Source: Candidatus Hydrogenedentota bacterium (GTDB lineage: Bacteria > Hydrogenedentota > Hydrogenedentia > Hydrogenedentales > JAGMZX01). Taken from it: a stretch of 64,000 nt of DNA. The position numbers and the translations under genes were made by a program. The stretch spans positions 1-64,000 of the forward strand of contig JAKQEQ010000017.1 in assembly GCA_029556545.1 (NCBI GenBank). The letters run 5' to 3'. Below, piece by piece: positions 17,493 to 25,358 of the stretch; positions within the stretch are counted from its first letter, which is position 1; every line of letters begins with the position of its first letter. Under the pieces are notes generated by a model. That model had not been told where the DNA came from, did no database searches, and saw only the letters and a program-made list of their open reading frames with translations.

Positions 17493-18368
17493 CTACCACC
17501 CGTCGCCCGGGTCGTCCGCCTCGCCCGTGCGCAAGACCGACCGCTGCGGAGCGCTTGCTTTGTCGGTCGCCTCCTCGCGCGCATCGTCGGGGGCTTGGGT
17601 TTCAGCGGCCTCTTCATCGGCGGCGACCACCCGAAACAGGAACACGCGTGAATCGGTGCTGGTATAGCCTTGAAACGCGCCCCAGTGGACCGCGTAGGCG
17701 CCGGGCGCCAGCGGCGCGTCGAGGGACAGTTCAACCAGCAGGCGCTCGGGTTCGTCGATGGGTCGCGCGGCGATAGCGATGGGCCGCGCGGGCGCCCACA
17801 CCTTCTGCGCGTAGCTAGGGGTCTCAAGTTCCGGGTCGGACGCCTCGACTTCCTGCATCTCATGCATCTGAATGTCAAAACCGGGCATTCTGTGACAGAT
17901 GATCGCGGGCTGCGTGACCTCCGTCGCGAACACAATGTCCTTTTTCGCCGCGTGAACCAAGCCGAATTCCCGCGTAAGAAAGCGCTTCGGCTCCGTGCGA
18001 TCGAGATCAAGGTACCGGTTATTCTGAAGTAGATACACGCCCCGCGCGATCGGCAGCGGCCACAGCCGCGCTTGCACGGCCTCAGTCGTCCCCGGCCCCG
18101 CCGTCATGGCGATGCGACCCGGCGTGAACCCGGTCTTCATCAAGGTTAACTCGACGTCTCCGGGTACACAGCGAAGCTGATAGACGCCGAGTTCAGTACT
18201 GGTCGTCTGCACCTCCTGGCTTGGGATGGCGACGGCCACGCCCGGCAGCGCCTCGCCCGAGACATCCACAACCGTGCCCCGCACGACCGCGGTGCGGTCG
18301 CACCCGGCAACGAGGCACACAACAACGATACAAAGGCACGGTAGGCGCTGCTGCTCACGACTTCTCAC
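17493..18368 (-). CDS. Lipoprotein with carboxypeptidase-regulatory-like (beta-sandwich) domain
   Basis: 291 aa with an N-terminal lipobox (CIVVVCLVAGC) for lipid anchoring. Residues ~28-85 (VVRGTVVDVSGEALPGVAVAI ... STELGVYQLRCVPGDVELT) form a carboxypeptidase-regulatory-like seven-stranded domain, a non-catalytic binding module. The following ~150 residues are not recognised, and the tail is acidic and disordered. GTG at 18368 overlaps the end of the upstream PHP gene by 14 bases, implying coupling. The 285 bases between this gene and the RND start contain no gene I can support. Confidence 0.7.
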   Translation of the reverse strand: MRSREQQRLPCLCIVVVCLVAGCDRTAVVRGTVVDVSGEALPGVAVAIPSQEVQTTSTELGVYQLRCVPGDVELTLMKTGFTPGRIAMTAGPGTTEAVQARLWPLPIARGVYLLQNNRYLDLDRTEPKRFLTREFGLVHAAKKDIVFATEVTQPAIICHRMPGFDIQMHEMQEVEASDPELETPSYAQKVWAPARPIAIAARPIDEPERLLVELSLDAPLAPGAYAVHWGAFQGYTSTDSRVFLFRVVAADEEAAETQAPDDAREEATDKASAPQRSVLRTGEADDPGDGW

Positions 18369-20949
18369 GGCGATGTTCCCGATGGTTCATGGGCGGCGTA
18401 TGTTCGTGATAACGGCCCTCGCGGTGGAGCCGGTTATGGATTTCCCGGTGCGCGGCGGTAAGCACCAGTCGCATGCGCCGGGCCGCGGCCGGGTCTTCGC
18501 TCGTTGCCAACGTGTCAAGATAAGCGATGCTGCCCTCGATCTGCTCGAGGATCGTCAGCGCGTCCGCCGCCGCGAAAAACGACGACCCTTCGACCTCGAT
18601 CATAACCGGCGAACTATGGGCGACGATACTCTCCGGCTTGTCGGGATAATGCCCGCGCACGAGCAGCGCCGCCCAAGCGCTGCGGTCCACGCTTAGATTC
18701 CAATACCCTTCCGCGCGCCAGGGTTTCACACCGCGGCTCTCGCGCACCTCGCCGTTCACCACGAGGTCGACCCGCGACATGGGCACGGTCGCGCTCGCGG
18801 CTTCCCAGTGCACGCACACCTCGCCGCCGTTCCGGGTCATGCGGATGCGTCCGCCCGGCGGGTGTCCGTCCACGCCGAACTCGATCAGCGGGCCGTAGGT
18901 CACGAAGGTGCGCCCGGCCCGGACGGCGTCCATCCAGGCGCGGTAGTCGAAGGGCCGCCCGTCTTCGATGCGCGCGTAGGTGCGTACCGCGCCGACGGGC
19001 GTATCGGCGCTCATCTTGTCCGTGCCCGCGACCGCCGGCACGAAATAGCCGCAGTTGAGGTAGCGGTACCAGTCGGAAATCGAGTACGGGTTGATGCCGC
19101 TGTAAAGGTCGCCCCAGGAGGTCATCTCGACGGCGTCGATGTCGCCCTGCACAATGCACGAGGCGTTCTCGGCCCGTGGCTGCGCGAAATGGGGCAGCAC
19201 GACGATGCCGCCCTGCCGTTTGCACTGCCGCGCCCACTCGCTCATAACCACTTCGACGGGATCGCCAATCGCCGACTCGTCCGGACCGCCCGTGGTCAGC
19301 GGCAGGATCGGCTTGCCGCCGTAACCGAGCAGCGAGATGTGCCCCAGCACGTGCTGCCGGTTCTCCGTCCCGACGCGCAGGAGATACTCGCCGTCGCCGC
19401 CCGCATCGATCGCGCCGTGCGTCGTTCGTCCGTCAAAATCGCCGATGTTTGTGAAGAGCTCGCCCCACTGGCTCGCCAGCAGGTTCACCACGTTTACCCC
19501 CTCGGCCGCCCCCTCGAGCAGGCCCGTCGTGGGCGAAACGAAGTGGACGTGCGTGTCCGACGTCACCCAGCCGCGTTCACGCCACGGCAGCACGCGTTCG
19601 AGCGTGATGGTCAGCGTCTTGGTGCGCGGGCCGATATCGAATGTCTTGCGAACGGGCCGGATTTCAAAGCCTTTGCTGACCTCGACGTAAACGCGGCCCA
19701 ACGGCACGTCGATCGTGGTCTCGCCGTCGATATAGGTACAGTTGTGCAGCCCGCGATGCACGAAATCGACGCTGTAATCTTCGAACCACGCCGGATTCGG
19801 ATACCGATGCCGACCGCGCGGCGCGAGGTATTCGCCCGCTTCGCCATGGACGTGCAACTTCACCGCCACCGCTCTCCGGCTGCCCTTCTCCACGACGCGC
19901 AGCGTGACGCGACGCCGCGCGGGCGCCACCGGCGCGATCGGGATGCCCCGTTTGCCGACCCGCGCCACGGGAAGCGTGGTCCCGTCCCACAGGTGGAAAT
20001 GCGCCTCGGGATGGGCCGTGTACTCGATGAGCACCTCGCGATCACTCACCTCGGGAAGCGCGCTATTGTACGAGTCGTCCCACGTGGCGTCAGGATAGCG
20101 CTTGCGCGGCTCGGCGCGGATGATCTGGCCGAGATCGACCTGGATCTGTTCGAGCAATCCGGGCATATTCAATTCCGGCTTGAAGGCAACCCCCTCGGGC
20201 AGGCGCAGCACCGCTTTCTCGCGCCGCTCCCAACGGTAGGGAAGCGAGGTTACGTTGCCGGCGCTCAAAGCAAAGAGGATCACGCCGCCGTTGCGCGGCT
20301 CGACGCGCATGCCCGCAAGCGCCTTGCGCGGCCGCAGGTTTTCCCACGCCCACACCCAGTTGGTCCACGGCAAGAGATCGATGTGCGCTGTGCGCGTCTG
20401 CGAGGTTCCCCACCCGAAATGGTGTTCGGGGTCAAACGGGATTGGCTGCACCGGCTGCCTGCTGAGCGGGTACAAGGTGTACGGCTTGATGTGGGCGACG
20501 CATGCGAAGCTCGATTCCCCCCAGGGACGCTGGAATAGGTTGATCTCGTAACGTCTGCGGAGGGGCTGCCGCGCCTCCGTGCCGTCCGCGTACAGAAACA
20601 CGTAGTCCGCGACCGGCTCGCCGAGCAATCCGTAACCCTTCGCGGGCGCATACACCCCGTCGTCGCGCCGCGGGATTTCGACGGCGTCCGTCGTGTGCAG
20701 GAACGCGAGCCACGGCGCGCGCGTCGGTGTGAACTCAAGCGTGACAGGCTTGGTCAGCGCGGCCGCGATGCGCCCACCGACGCGAAACGGGATACCCCAG
20801 CACACACAATCGCCCTCGGGCGCGTAGGGCAGTGCGTCGCGCATCGCCTGCGAGACGCCCTGCGCGCCGAGGCGCGCCATCGCCGTGCCGCCTTGAAACC
20901 GTATAGGCGCAAACAACGGGGATGCGGGACCGTCGCATGGGGTCGGCAT
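18355..20949 (-). CDS. CehA/McbA-like PHP-domain metallohydrolase
   Basis: 864 aa. The C-terminal half holds a PHP-type metal-binding domain: WVTSDTHVHFVSP (paired His), GRTTHGAIDAGG, GGIVVLPHFAQPRAENA (His), VEMTSWGD and VPAVAGTDKM (Asp). This arrangement is seen in the CehA/McbA family, known members of which hydrolyse carbaryl and related esters; the physiological substrate here is unknown. The N-terminal half is beta-rich and unassigned. No signal peptide is seen. The start at 20949 has GGAGGGA seven bases upstream; 47 further open codons upstream lack a ribosome site. The gene lies about 100 bases after the zinc-transport genes. Confidence 0.78.
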   Translation of the reverse strand: MPTPCDGPASPLFAPIRFQGGTAMARLGAQGVSQAMRDALPYAPEGDCVCWGIPFRVGGRIAAALTKPVTLEFTPTRAPWLAFLHTTDAVEIPRRDDGVYAPAKGYGLLGEPVADYVFLYADGTEARQPLRRRYEINLFQRPWGESSFACVAHIKPYTLYPLSRQPVQPIPFDPEHHFGWGTSQTRTAHIDLLPWTNWVWAWENLRPRKALAGMRVEPRNGGVILFALSAGNVTSLPYRWERREKAVLRLPEGVAFKPELNMPGLLEQIQVDLGQIIRAEPRKRYPDATWDDSYNSALPEVSDREVLIEYTAHPEAHFHLWDGTTLPVARVGKRGIPIAPVAPARRRVTLRVVEKGSRRAVAVKLHVHGEAGEYLAPRGRHRYPNPAWFEDYSVDFVHRGLHNCTYIDGETTIDVPLGRVYVEVSKGFEIRPVRKTFDIGPRTKTLTITLERVLPWRERGWVTSDTHVHFVSPTTGLLEGAAEGVNVVNLLASQWGELFTNIGDFDGRTTHGAIDAGGDGEYLLRVGTENRQHVLGHISLLGYGGKPILPLTTGGPDESAIGDPVEVVMSEWARQCKRQGGIVVLPHFAQPRAENASCIVQGDIDAVEMTSWGDLYSGINPYSISDWYRYLNCGYFVPAVAGTDKMSADTPVGAVRTYARIEDGRPFDYRAWMDAVRAGRTFVTYGPLIEFGVDGHPPGGRIRMTRNGGEVCVHWEAASATVPMSRVDLVVNGEVRESRGVKPWRAEGYWNLSVDRSAWAALLVRGHYPDKPESIVAHSSPVMIEVEGSSFFAAADALTILEQIEGSIAYLDTLATSEDPAAARRMRLVLTAAHREIHNRLHREGRYHEHTPPMNHREHRREKS

Positions 20950-21052
20950 CGTGTGTTCCCTCCAAATCTCCGTTGAACATGCTACCTGAAACCTCCCCCT
21001 CGTTCCCAAATCTGCCGCCAAGACTATCCGCGCGCATCCGAGTGTGTCCGTG

Positions 21053-21916
21053 TTAGTCCGTGCGGGTCCGCGCCCATCCCCGGCGGACACGAACCCCGGC
21101 CAGTACCGCCAGGTACACGCCGCCGCTCAGCAGAATGATGGCCGGCCCGCTCAGCACTTCGAGACTGTAGCTGACGCCGAGGCCCGTCGTGACCACCCCC
21201 GCGCCGCACAGGACCGCGATCGCCATCATCACGCTCATCCGCCGCGCGAACTGCGCCGCCGTTGCCGCGGGCAGCGTCAGCAGCGCGATCACAAGCACGA
21301 TGCCGACGACAGTCACCAGCAGCACCACGGTAACCGCGGTGAGGCAGAGCAGCAGGAGGTAGTACGCTTCCGCGCGAACGCCGCGCATCCGCGCGAATTC
21401 GGCGTCGAAACAGACCGCCACCAGTTTATTGTGAAAGAACGCCGCCAAGGCGACCACCGCCGCGTCAAGGCCCAATATGAGCCAGAGGTCGCCGCGCGTG
21501 ATCAGCAGTATGTTCCCGAAGAGGTAGCTCATCGGGTCCTGATTGCCGGGCGTCCATTGCAGAAAGAGCAGTCCAATGCCCATCCCAATTGCCCAAACGG
21601 CCCCGATCACCGTGTCTTCCCGTTCCCCCGCGTAGAGAGTGGTCAACCCGATGATGACCGCGGACAACAACGCGGCGATCATGGCCCCGAACAAAGGGTC
21701 GCACCAATCCCAACCCAGGCGGTATTGCAGGAAGATAGCCCCGCCGATACCCCCGAGCACGCTGTGCGCTATCGCCCCGGCGATGTACGTAATACGCCGC
21801 GCCACGATGTACGACCCGATGACCCCGAATGGCACGCTCGAAAGCACGCCCGCCACGAAAGCGTACCGCAGGAACGGGACGCGCGGATCAAGCAAGGCGT
21901 CAAGCAGGTCACTCAT
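21053..21916 (-). CDS. znuB: Metal ABC transporter permease (ZnuB-like)
   Basis: 287 aa with about eight membrane helices and the ABC-3 permease pattern: FVAGVLSSVPFGVIGSYIVARR, the IAHSVLGGIGGAIFLQYRLG loop that contacts the ATPase, and VVGIVLVIALLTLPAATA. It is the inner-membrane channel of the Zn(II)/Mn(II) uptake system encoded with the two genes upstream. Its ATG overlaps the end of the ATPase gene by eight bases. Zinc is favoured over manganese because of the His-rich binding protein and the regulator in the same operon. Confidence 0.9.
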   Translation of the reverse strand: MSDLLDALLDPRVPFLRYAFVAGVLSSVPFGVIGSYIVARRITYIAGAIAHSVLGGIGGAIFLQYRLGWDWCDPLFGAMIAALLSAVIIGLTTLYAGEREDTVIGAVWAIGMGIGLLFLQWTPGNQDPMSYLFGNILLITRGDLWLILGLDAAVVALAAFFHNKLVAVCFDAEFARMRGVRAEAYYLLLLCLTAVTVVLLVTVVGIVLVIALLTLPAATAAQFARRMSVMMAIAVLCGAGVVTTGLGVSYSLEVLSGPAIILLSGGVYLAVLAGVRVRRGWARTRTD

Positions 21917-22832
21917 GGCGGTGCTGGTCCTCCGGGAATTGATGATCGTGCCGGATGATCCGGACATCCGAACCGTACAGGCCGCGGATGGCTTCGCTGG
22001 TTACCTCGCCCGTCGGATGCTGCGCCACGGTGCGGTTTACGCAGATGACGCTCCCCACGCTACTCGACACAAAGCTTAGATCGTGTGACACCATGATAAT
22101 CGTCATCCGCCCGTTCAGGCCGCGCAGTAGCTCAAAGAGGCGCTTCTCGATCGCCGCGTCGATACCCGCCATCGGTTCGTCCAGCAGGAGCAAGTCCGGT
22201 TCGCACGCCAGCGCGCGCGCGATGAGCGTCCGTTGGCGTTGCCCGCCGGAAAGACTCGCGAACGGCAAGTCGGCGCAATCCGACAGGGACACTTCCTCGA
22301 GGGCGCGCCGCGCGGCATTGCGGTCGCTCCTCGAGTATGGCCCGCCGAATCGACGCTCGATCCGCCCCATCAGCACGACGTCCAGCGCCGTTACGGGGAA
22401 ATGCGCGTCGAATTGGAGGTGCTGCGGCGTATATCCGATGCGCGCCCGCGCCTCATGCGGCGGCCGCCCAAACAGAAGCACCTGACCGCGGGTGGGCCGC
22501 AGCAGCCCGGCAATCAGCCGCAGCAGCGTCGTCTTGCCCCCGCCATTCGGTCCCACCACCACCGCGAAGTCGCCCTCAAGAATATCCAGGTTGGCCCGCT
22601 CGACCACCGGCGTCCCGTTGTATGCGAACGTCAGGTCTTTCAGGCACACGACCGGCGGCCCATTCCCCGTTACCCTTTCACTGTTGTGGCCGGTCTCCGG
22701 ACCTTTGTTGTGGCCGGTCTCCTGCTTGCCCGCCGAAACGTTTGTGAAGGCGGGACCGCGCCACCGGCCCGACCGAAGGTCTCCCGCCCCTGCCGCGTCT
22801 CTGTTCCCAGCATGCTCATCCCTCGGACACAT
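21909..22832 (-). CDS. znuC: Metal ABC transporter ATP-binding protein (ZnuC-like)
   Basis: The ATPase core runs from CLKDLTFAYNG with Walker A GPNGGGKTTLL, Q-loop YTPQHLQF, signature LSGGQRQRTL, Walker B LLLLDEPMAG and the switch His in VSHDL. If translated from the ATG at 22832 (17-base overlap with znuA), the first ~60 residues are encoded by a dispersed repeat and look non-native (RSGRWRGPAF ... GHNKGPETGHNSE). A GTG at 22649 would give a family-typical 246-aa protein. Which start is used decides whether the repeat is translated. Confidence 0.9.
   Translation of the reverse strand: MCPRDEHAGNRDAAGAGDLRSGRWRGPAFTNVSAGKQETGHNKGPETGHNSERVTGNGPPVVCLKDLTFAYNGTPVVERANLDILEGDFAVVVGPNGGGKTTLLRLIAGLLRPTRGQVLLFGRPPHEARARIGYTPQHLQFDAHFPVTALDVVLMGRIERRFGGPYSRSDRNAARRALEEVSLSDCADLPFASLSGGQRQRTLIARALACEPDLLLLDEPMAGIDAAIEKRLFELLRGLNGRMTIIMVSHDLSFVSSSVGSVICVNRTVAQHPTGEVTSEAIRGLYGSDVRIIRHDHQFPEDQHRHE
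22683..22785. repeat. Dispersed GTTGTGGCCGGTCTCC ... GACCGAAGGTCTCCC repeat
   Basis: The block opens with two copies of TTGTGGCCGGTCTCC and closes with GACCGCGCCACCGGCCCGAC-CGAAGGTCTCCC. It is a diverged member of the family found twice at 29972-30221. Here it lies between the end of znuA and the conserved core of znuC. Confidence 0.8.
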
Positions 22833-23763
22833 AATCGCTCCTTGATGTGTCAGCGGCCCCGAAGGCCGCGGCGAGTTCCTCGGCGATCCGCTCCAGATTT
22901 GCCAACACGTCTCGGGCCAACGGGTCCACCGCTACCACGCGTCCCCCAATACACGCGGCGACTGCCGCCGCGGCGTGGCGGGCAAACTGCGGCTGCACGA
23001 AAATCACATTGACCCGCTCCTCGATGGCCTGATGCACAAGCGCCCGCACGTGTCGCGGCGTCGGGCTCTTGCCGCCCGTTTCCACGGCTGCCTGCTCCAG
23101 ATCGAACGCGGAGGCGAAATACGTAAACGCCGGATGATAGACAAAGAAGCGCCGTCCCGCATACGGCGCAAGTTTCGCCGCAATACGCCCCTGCGCGGCG
23201 TCAAGCGCCTCAAGAAAGTCGTCGAGACGCGCTCGGTACACGGCGGCGTGCGCCGGGTCCGCCGCAACGAGCGCATCACAAACATTGTGCGCCAGTACGC
23301 GCAACTGCGGCGGCCCGAGCCACACATGGAGATCGAAATGCGCGTGTTCACACGCCTCTCCGTGCGCATGATTCCCATGATGCTCCTCGTTGGGCAGCAG
23401 CGCGACGCCGTCCAGTACGTCCACGACCCGCAGCGAAGCAGCCTGCGCCGTCGCCTTCTCGATAAGTCGCGTCTCGAAGGCAAGGTGGGTATTGAAGTAG
23501 AGATGCGCGCGATTCAGCGCCAGCACCTGTCTCGGCTCCGGATCAAACGTGTGTGGGTCCTGTCCGCTCGAAACCAACACGCGGACATCGACACGATCGC
23601 CGCCGACATGCTCGACGAGACCAGCCAACGGCGCAACGCCTGCAAAGACCGCGAGCTGATCCTCCCGGCACAATCTATCCTCCTGACATCCCAACACTAA
23701 AAAGCCGAGGCAAGCAAAGAGCGTGCTGCCCGTACGGATACGGCATCCGAACCCGCAGGTCAT
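22816..23763 (-). CDS. znuA: Zinc ABC transporter substrate-binding lipoprotein (ZnuA-like)
   Basis: 315 aa. A lipobox (CLGFLVLGC) anchors it to a membrane facing the periplasm. Cluster A-I binding-protein features follow: APLAGLVEHVGGDRVDVRVL, GQDPHTFDPEPRQVLAL (metal-ligand His), the His-rich loop NEEHHGNHAHGEACEHAHFD typical of zinc binders, DLHVWLGPPQ (His ligand) and FVYHPAFTYFASAFDL (His ligand). It delivers Zn(II) to the permease. The ATG overlaps the stop of the regulator gene as ATGA, so the two are translationally coupled. A longer upstream open frame merely shadows the regulator gene. Confidence 0.92.
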   Translation of the reverse strand: MTCGFGCRIRTGSTLFACLGFLVLGCQEDRLCREDQLAVFAGVAPLAGLVEHVGGDRVDVRVLVSSGQDPHTFDPEPRQVLALNRAHLYFNTHLAFETRLIEKATAQAASLRVVDVLDGVALLPNEEHHGNHAHGEACEHAHFDLHVWLGPPQLRVLAHNVCDALVAADPAHAAVYRARLDDFLEALDAAQGRIAAKLAPYAGRRFFVYHPAFTYFASAFDLEQAAVETGGKSPTPRHVRALVHQAIEERVNVIFVQPQFARHAAAAVAACIGGRVVAVDPLARDVLANLERIAEELAAAFGAADTSRSDYVSEG

Positions 23764-24059
23764 TGGCGGCGCCGCGCGGTCTTCTTGCCCCGCGCGCCTT
23801 TCCGCTGTTCCGAGCACACCAGATGAATCGCGTGGCAATCGTCGCACTCCTCGATGGCGTGCGTCTTGGTGAAGCTTTCCCAGTGTTTGCGTTGCGCCAC
23901 GGAAATGGTGCCTGCCCCCTGGCACAAGGGACACGCCCCCTCGAGTGCGGTGAGAATGGCGCCGCGAATAAACTCCGATCGGTTCGGAATGGACCTCAGC
24001 GCCTCCCACAGCGCCCCGTCCACCTTGAACGTAATGATCTCCTGCTTCTTTTCCGACAT
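23760..24059 (-). CDS. Ribbon-helix-helix regulator with zinc-finger-like cysteines, probable zinc-uptake regulator
   Basis: About 99 aa. The N-terminal EKKQEIITFKVDGALWEAL-SIPNRSEFIRGAIL is a CopG/NikR-type ribbon-helix-helix DNA-binding domain. A metal-binding-like tail follows: CPLCQG, then H-A-I-x-x-C-x-x-C-x-A-I-H-x-V-C. The gene is first in a four-gene zinc-uptake operon and is coupled to znuA by an ATGA overlap. I infer that it senses zinc through the cysteines/histidines and represses its own operon, playing the part Zur plays elsewhere. ATG at 24059 has GAGGAA seven bases upstream; the in-frame ATG at 24074 lacks a site. Confidence 0.75.
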   Translation of the reverse strand: MSEKKQEIITFKVDGALWEALRSIPNRSEFIRGAILTALEGACPLCQGAGTISVAQRKHWESFTKTHAIEECDDCHAIHLVCSEQRKGARGKKTARRRQ

Positions 24060-24086
24060 CCGGCGCTTCCTCATGGTTCAAGTTCG

Positions 24087-24116
24087 ATATTAGTACATTG
24101 TATTACCGAAAGCAAC
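24087..24116 (-). promoter_or_regulatory. Promoter and overlapping dyad operator of the zinc-uptake operon
   Basis: In minus-strand reading, TTGCTT (24116-24111), an 18-base spacer and TAATAT (24092-24087) form a promoter. A near-palindrome TAGTACATTGTATTA (24091-24105) with 12 of 15 positions symmetric covers the spacer and enters the -10 box, as expected of a repressor site. The region is strongly AT-rich against a GC-rich background. Confidence 0.65.
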
Positions 24117-24272
24117 TTCGCGGCACGCTCCGTAGTTCTCACGGATGCGCCCTGCCGTTTCTCCTTCTATGCTTTAGTCGAAGTTGCGTGCGGACGCCTT
24201 CCAGTGTAGGATACGTTCCTCATCGGCGAAGTCCCGCATGCATACCGAGACATAACGATAGGAGATGTGCGC

Positions 24273-25193
24273 ATGCAAGCCGTTGCGGAAAGATTCTCGA
24301 CCTTCCTTCAGGAAGAAAACATTCGGTGTCAGCTTGAAGCCCGGACGGGATCGGAGGCGATCGCCGAACTGGCGTACCTGCTCCACGCCAATGACGACGG
24401 CTTCGACTGCGAGGCCGTCATTGGCGCCTGCATGGACCGCGAACGCGCCGGCTCCACCATCATCATGCCGGGGCTGGCCCTTCCTCATGCGCGCATCGCG
24501 GACCTCGATCGCCTCGCGGTGGCCGTTGGCACGTCGGAAGCGGGCGTCTACTTCAATGGTTCCGCCGAAAGCGTCGCGCATATCGTTGTCTTGATTCTTA
24601 CCCCGGTGTCCGCGCCGGCGCAGCACTTGCAGGCCTTGGCCGCGCTCATGCAGCCCTTGAATCATCCCGACGCCGTGCGCGAGGTGGCCGCCATGACCGA
24701 CCCCGCCGACGTGTGCGCGTATTTCTCCGGGGTAGATGAAGTACTGCCGCCGTATCTCGAGGCCCGGAATATCATGGACCGGGACGTGCCTACGGTACGC
24801 GAAAGCGACGATCTGGAATCCATTATCGGCAAATTCTGCTCGAAAGGCGTACTTGATCTGCCCGTGGTGGACGAGGAAGGCGACCTCCGCGGCACCGTCG
24901 CCCTCGAAGACATTCTCAAGGTGGCGCTGCCCGAGCACCTCCTCTGGATGGAGGACCTCACGCCAATCATCCATTTCGAGCCGTTCGGAGACATGTTGCG
25001 GAAAGGCAAGGAAAGCAACGTGTCGGACATCATGCGCGACAAGTGCGTAACCGTCGGCCCGCGCGTGCCCGCAATGCTGCTGGCGAAGATGTTTCTCACA
25101 CATCAGGCGCGGCAAATCCTGGTGGTGGAAGGGCGGAAATTCCTCGGCGCGGTAAACCTTAACGCTTCCATGTCGAAGATTATCTGGGCGTGA
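24273..25193 (+). CDS. PTS EIIA (PtsN-type) domain fused to two CBS domains
   Basis: 306 aa. Residues ~1-145 are a type-2 EIIA domain with the phosphorylatable His72 in GLALPHARI. Residues ~155-215 (IMDRDVPTVRESDDLES ... LPVVDEEGDLRGTVALEDIL) and ~247-300 (VSDIMRDKCVTVGP ... ILVVEGRKFLGAVN) are a CBS pair that typically binds adenosine nucleotides. No sugar permease or HPr/EI gene is near, so a regulatory role is likely. The next gene, 165 bases on, is an ion/anion transporter that could be its target. ATG at 24273 sits eight bases after AGGAG. Confidence 0.85.
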   Translation: MQAVAERFSTFLQEENIRCQLEARTGSEAIAELAYLLHANDDGFDCEAVIGACMDRERAGSTIIMPGLALPHARIADLDRLAVAVGTSEAGVYFNGSAESVAHIVVLILTPVSAPAQHLQALAALMQPLNHPDAVREVAAMTDPADVCAYFSGVDEVLPPYLEARNIMDRDVPTVRESDDLESIIGKFCSKGVLDLPVVDEEGDLRGTVALEDILKVALPEHLLWMEDLTPIIHFEPFGDMLRKGKESNVSDIMRDKCVTVGPRVPAMLLAKMFLTHQARQILVVEGRKFLGAVNLNASMSKIIWA

Positions 25194-25358
25194 TTCGGCC
25201 CATGTCCTCGTAGTTTGCCCGGAGAATAGGCCGCCGAAACCGTCCTTTTCCCGGATGCGCGTCTCCCCCGACCTGCCTATCCTATAAGCGGGGTCGAAGT
25301 GCGACCGCGCGACGCCTCGAACACACGCACGCCATACTTATAAGGAGCCACCGCGACC

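Noticed and set aside
23764-24081. Upstream extension of the znuA frame
   Set aside because: It only shadows the regulator gene in another frame; the ATGA overlap and lipoprotein signal define the true start at 23763.
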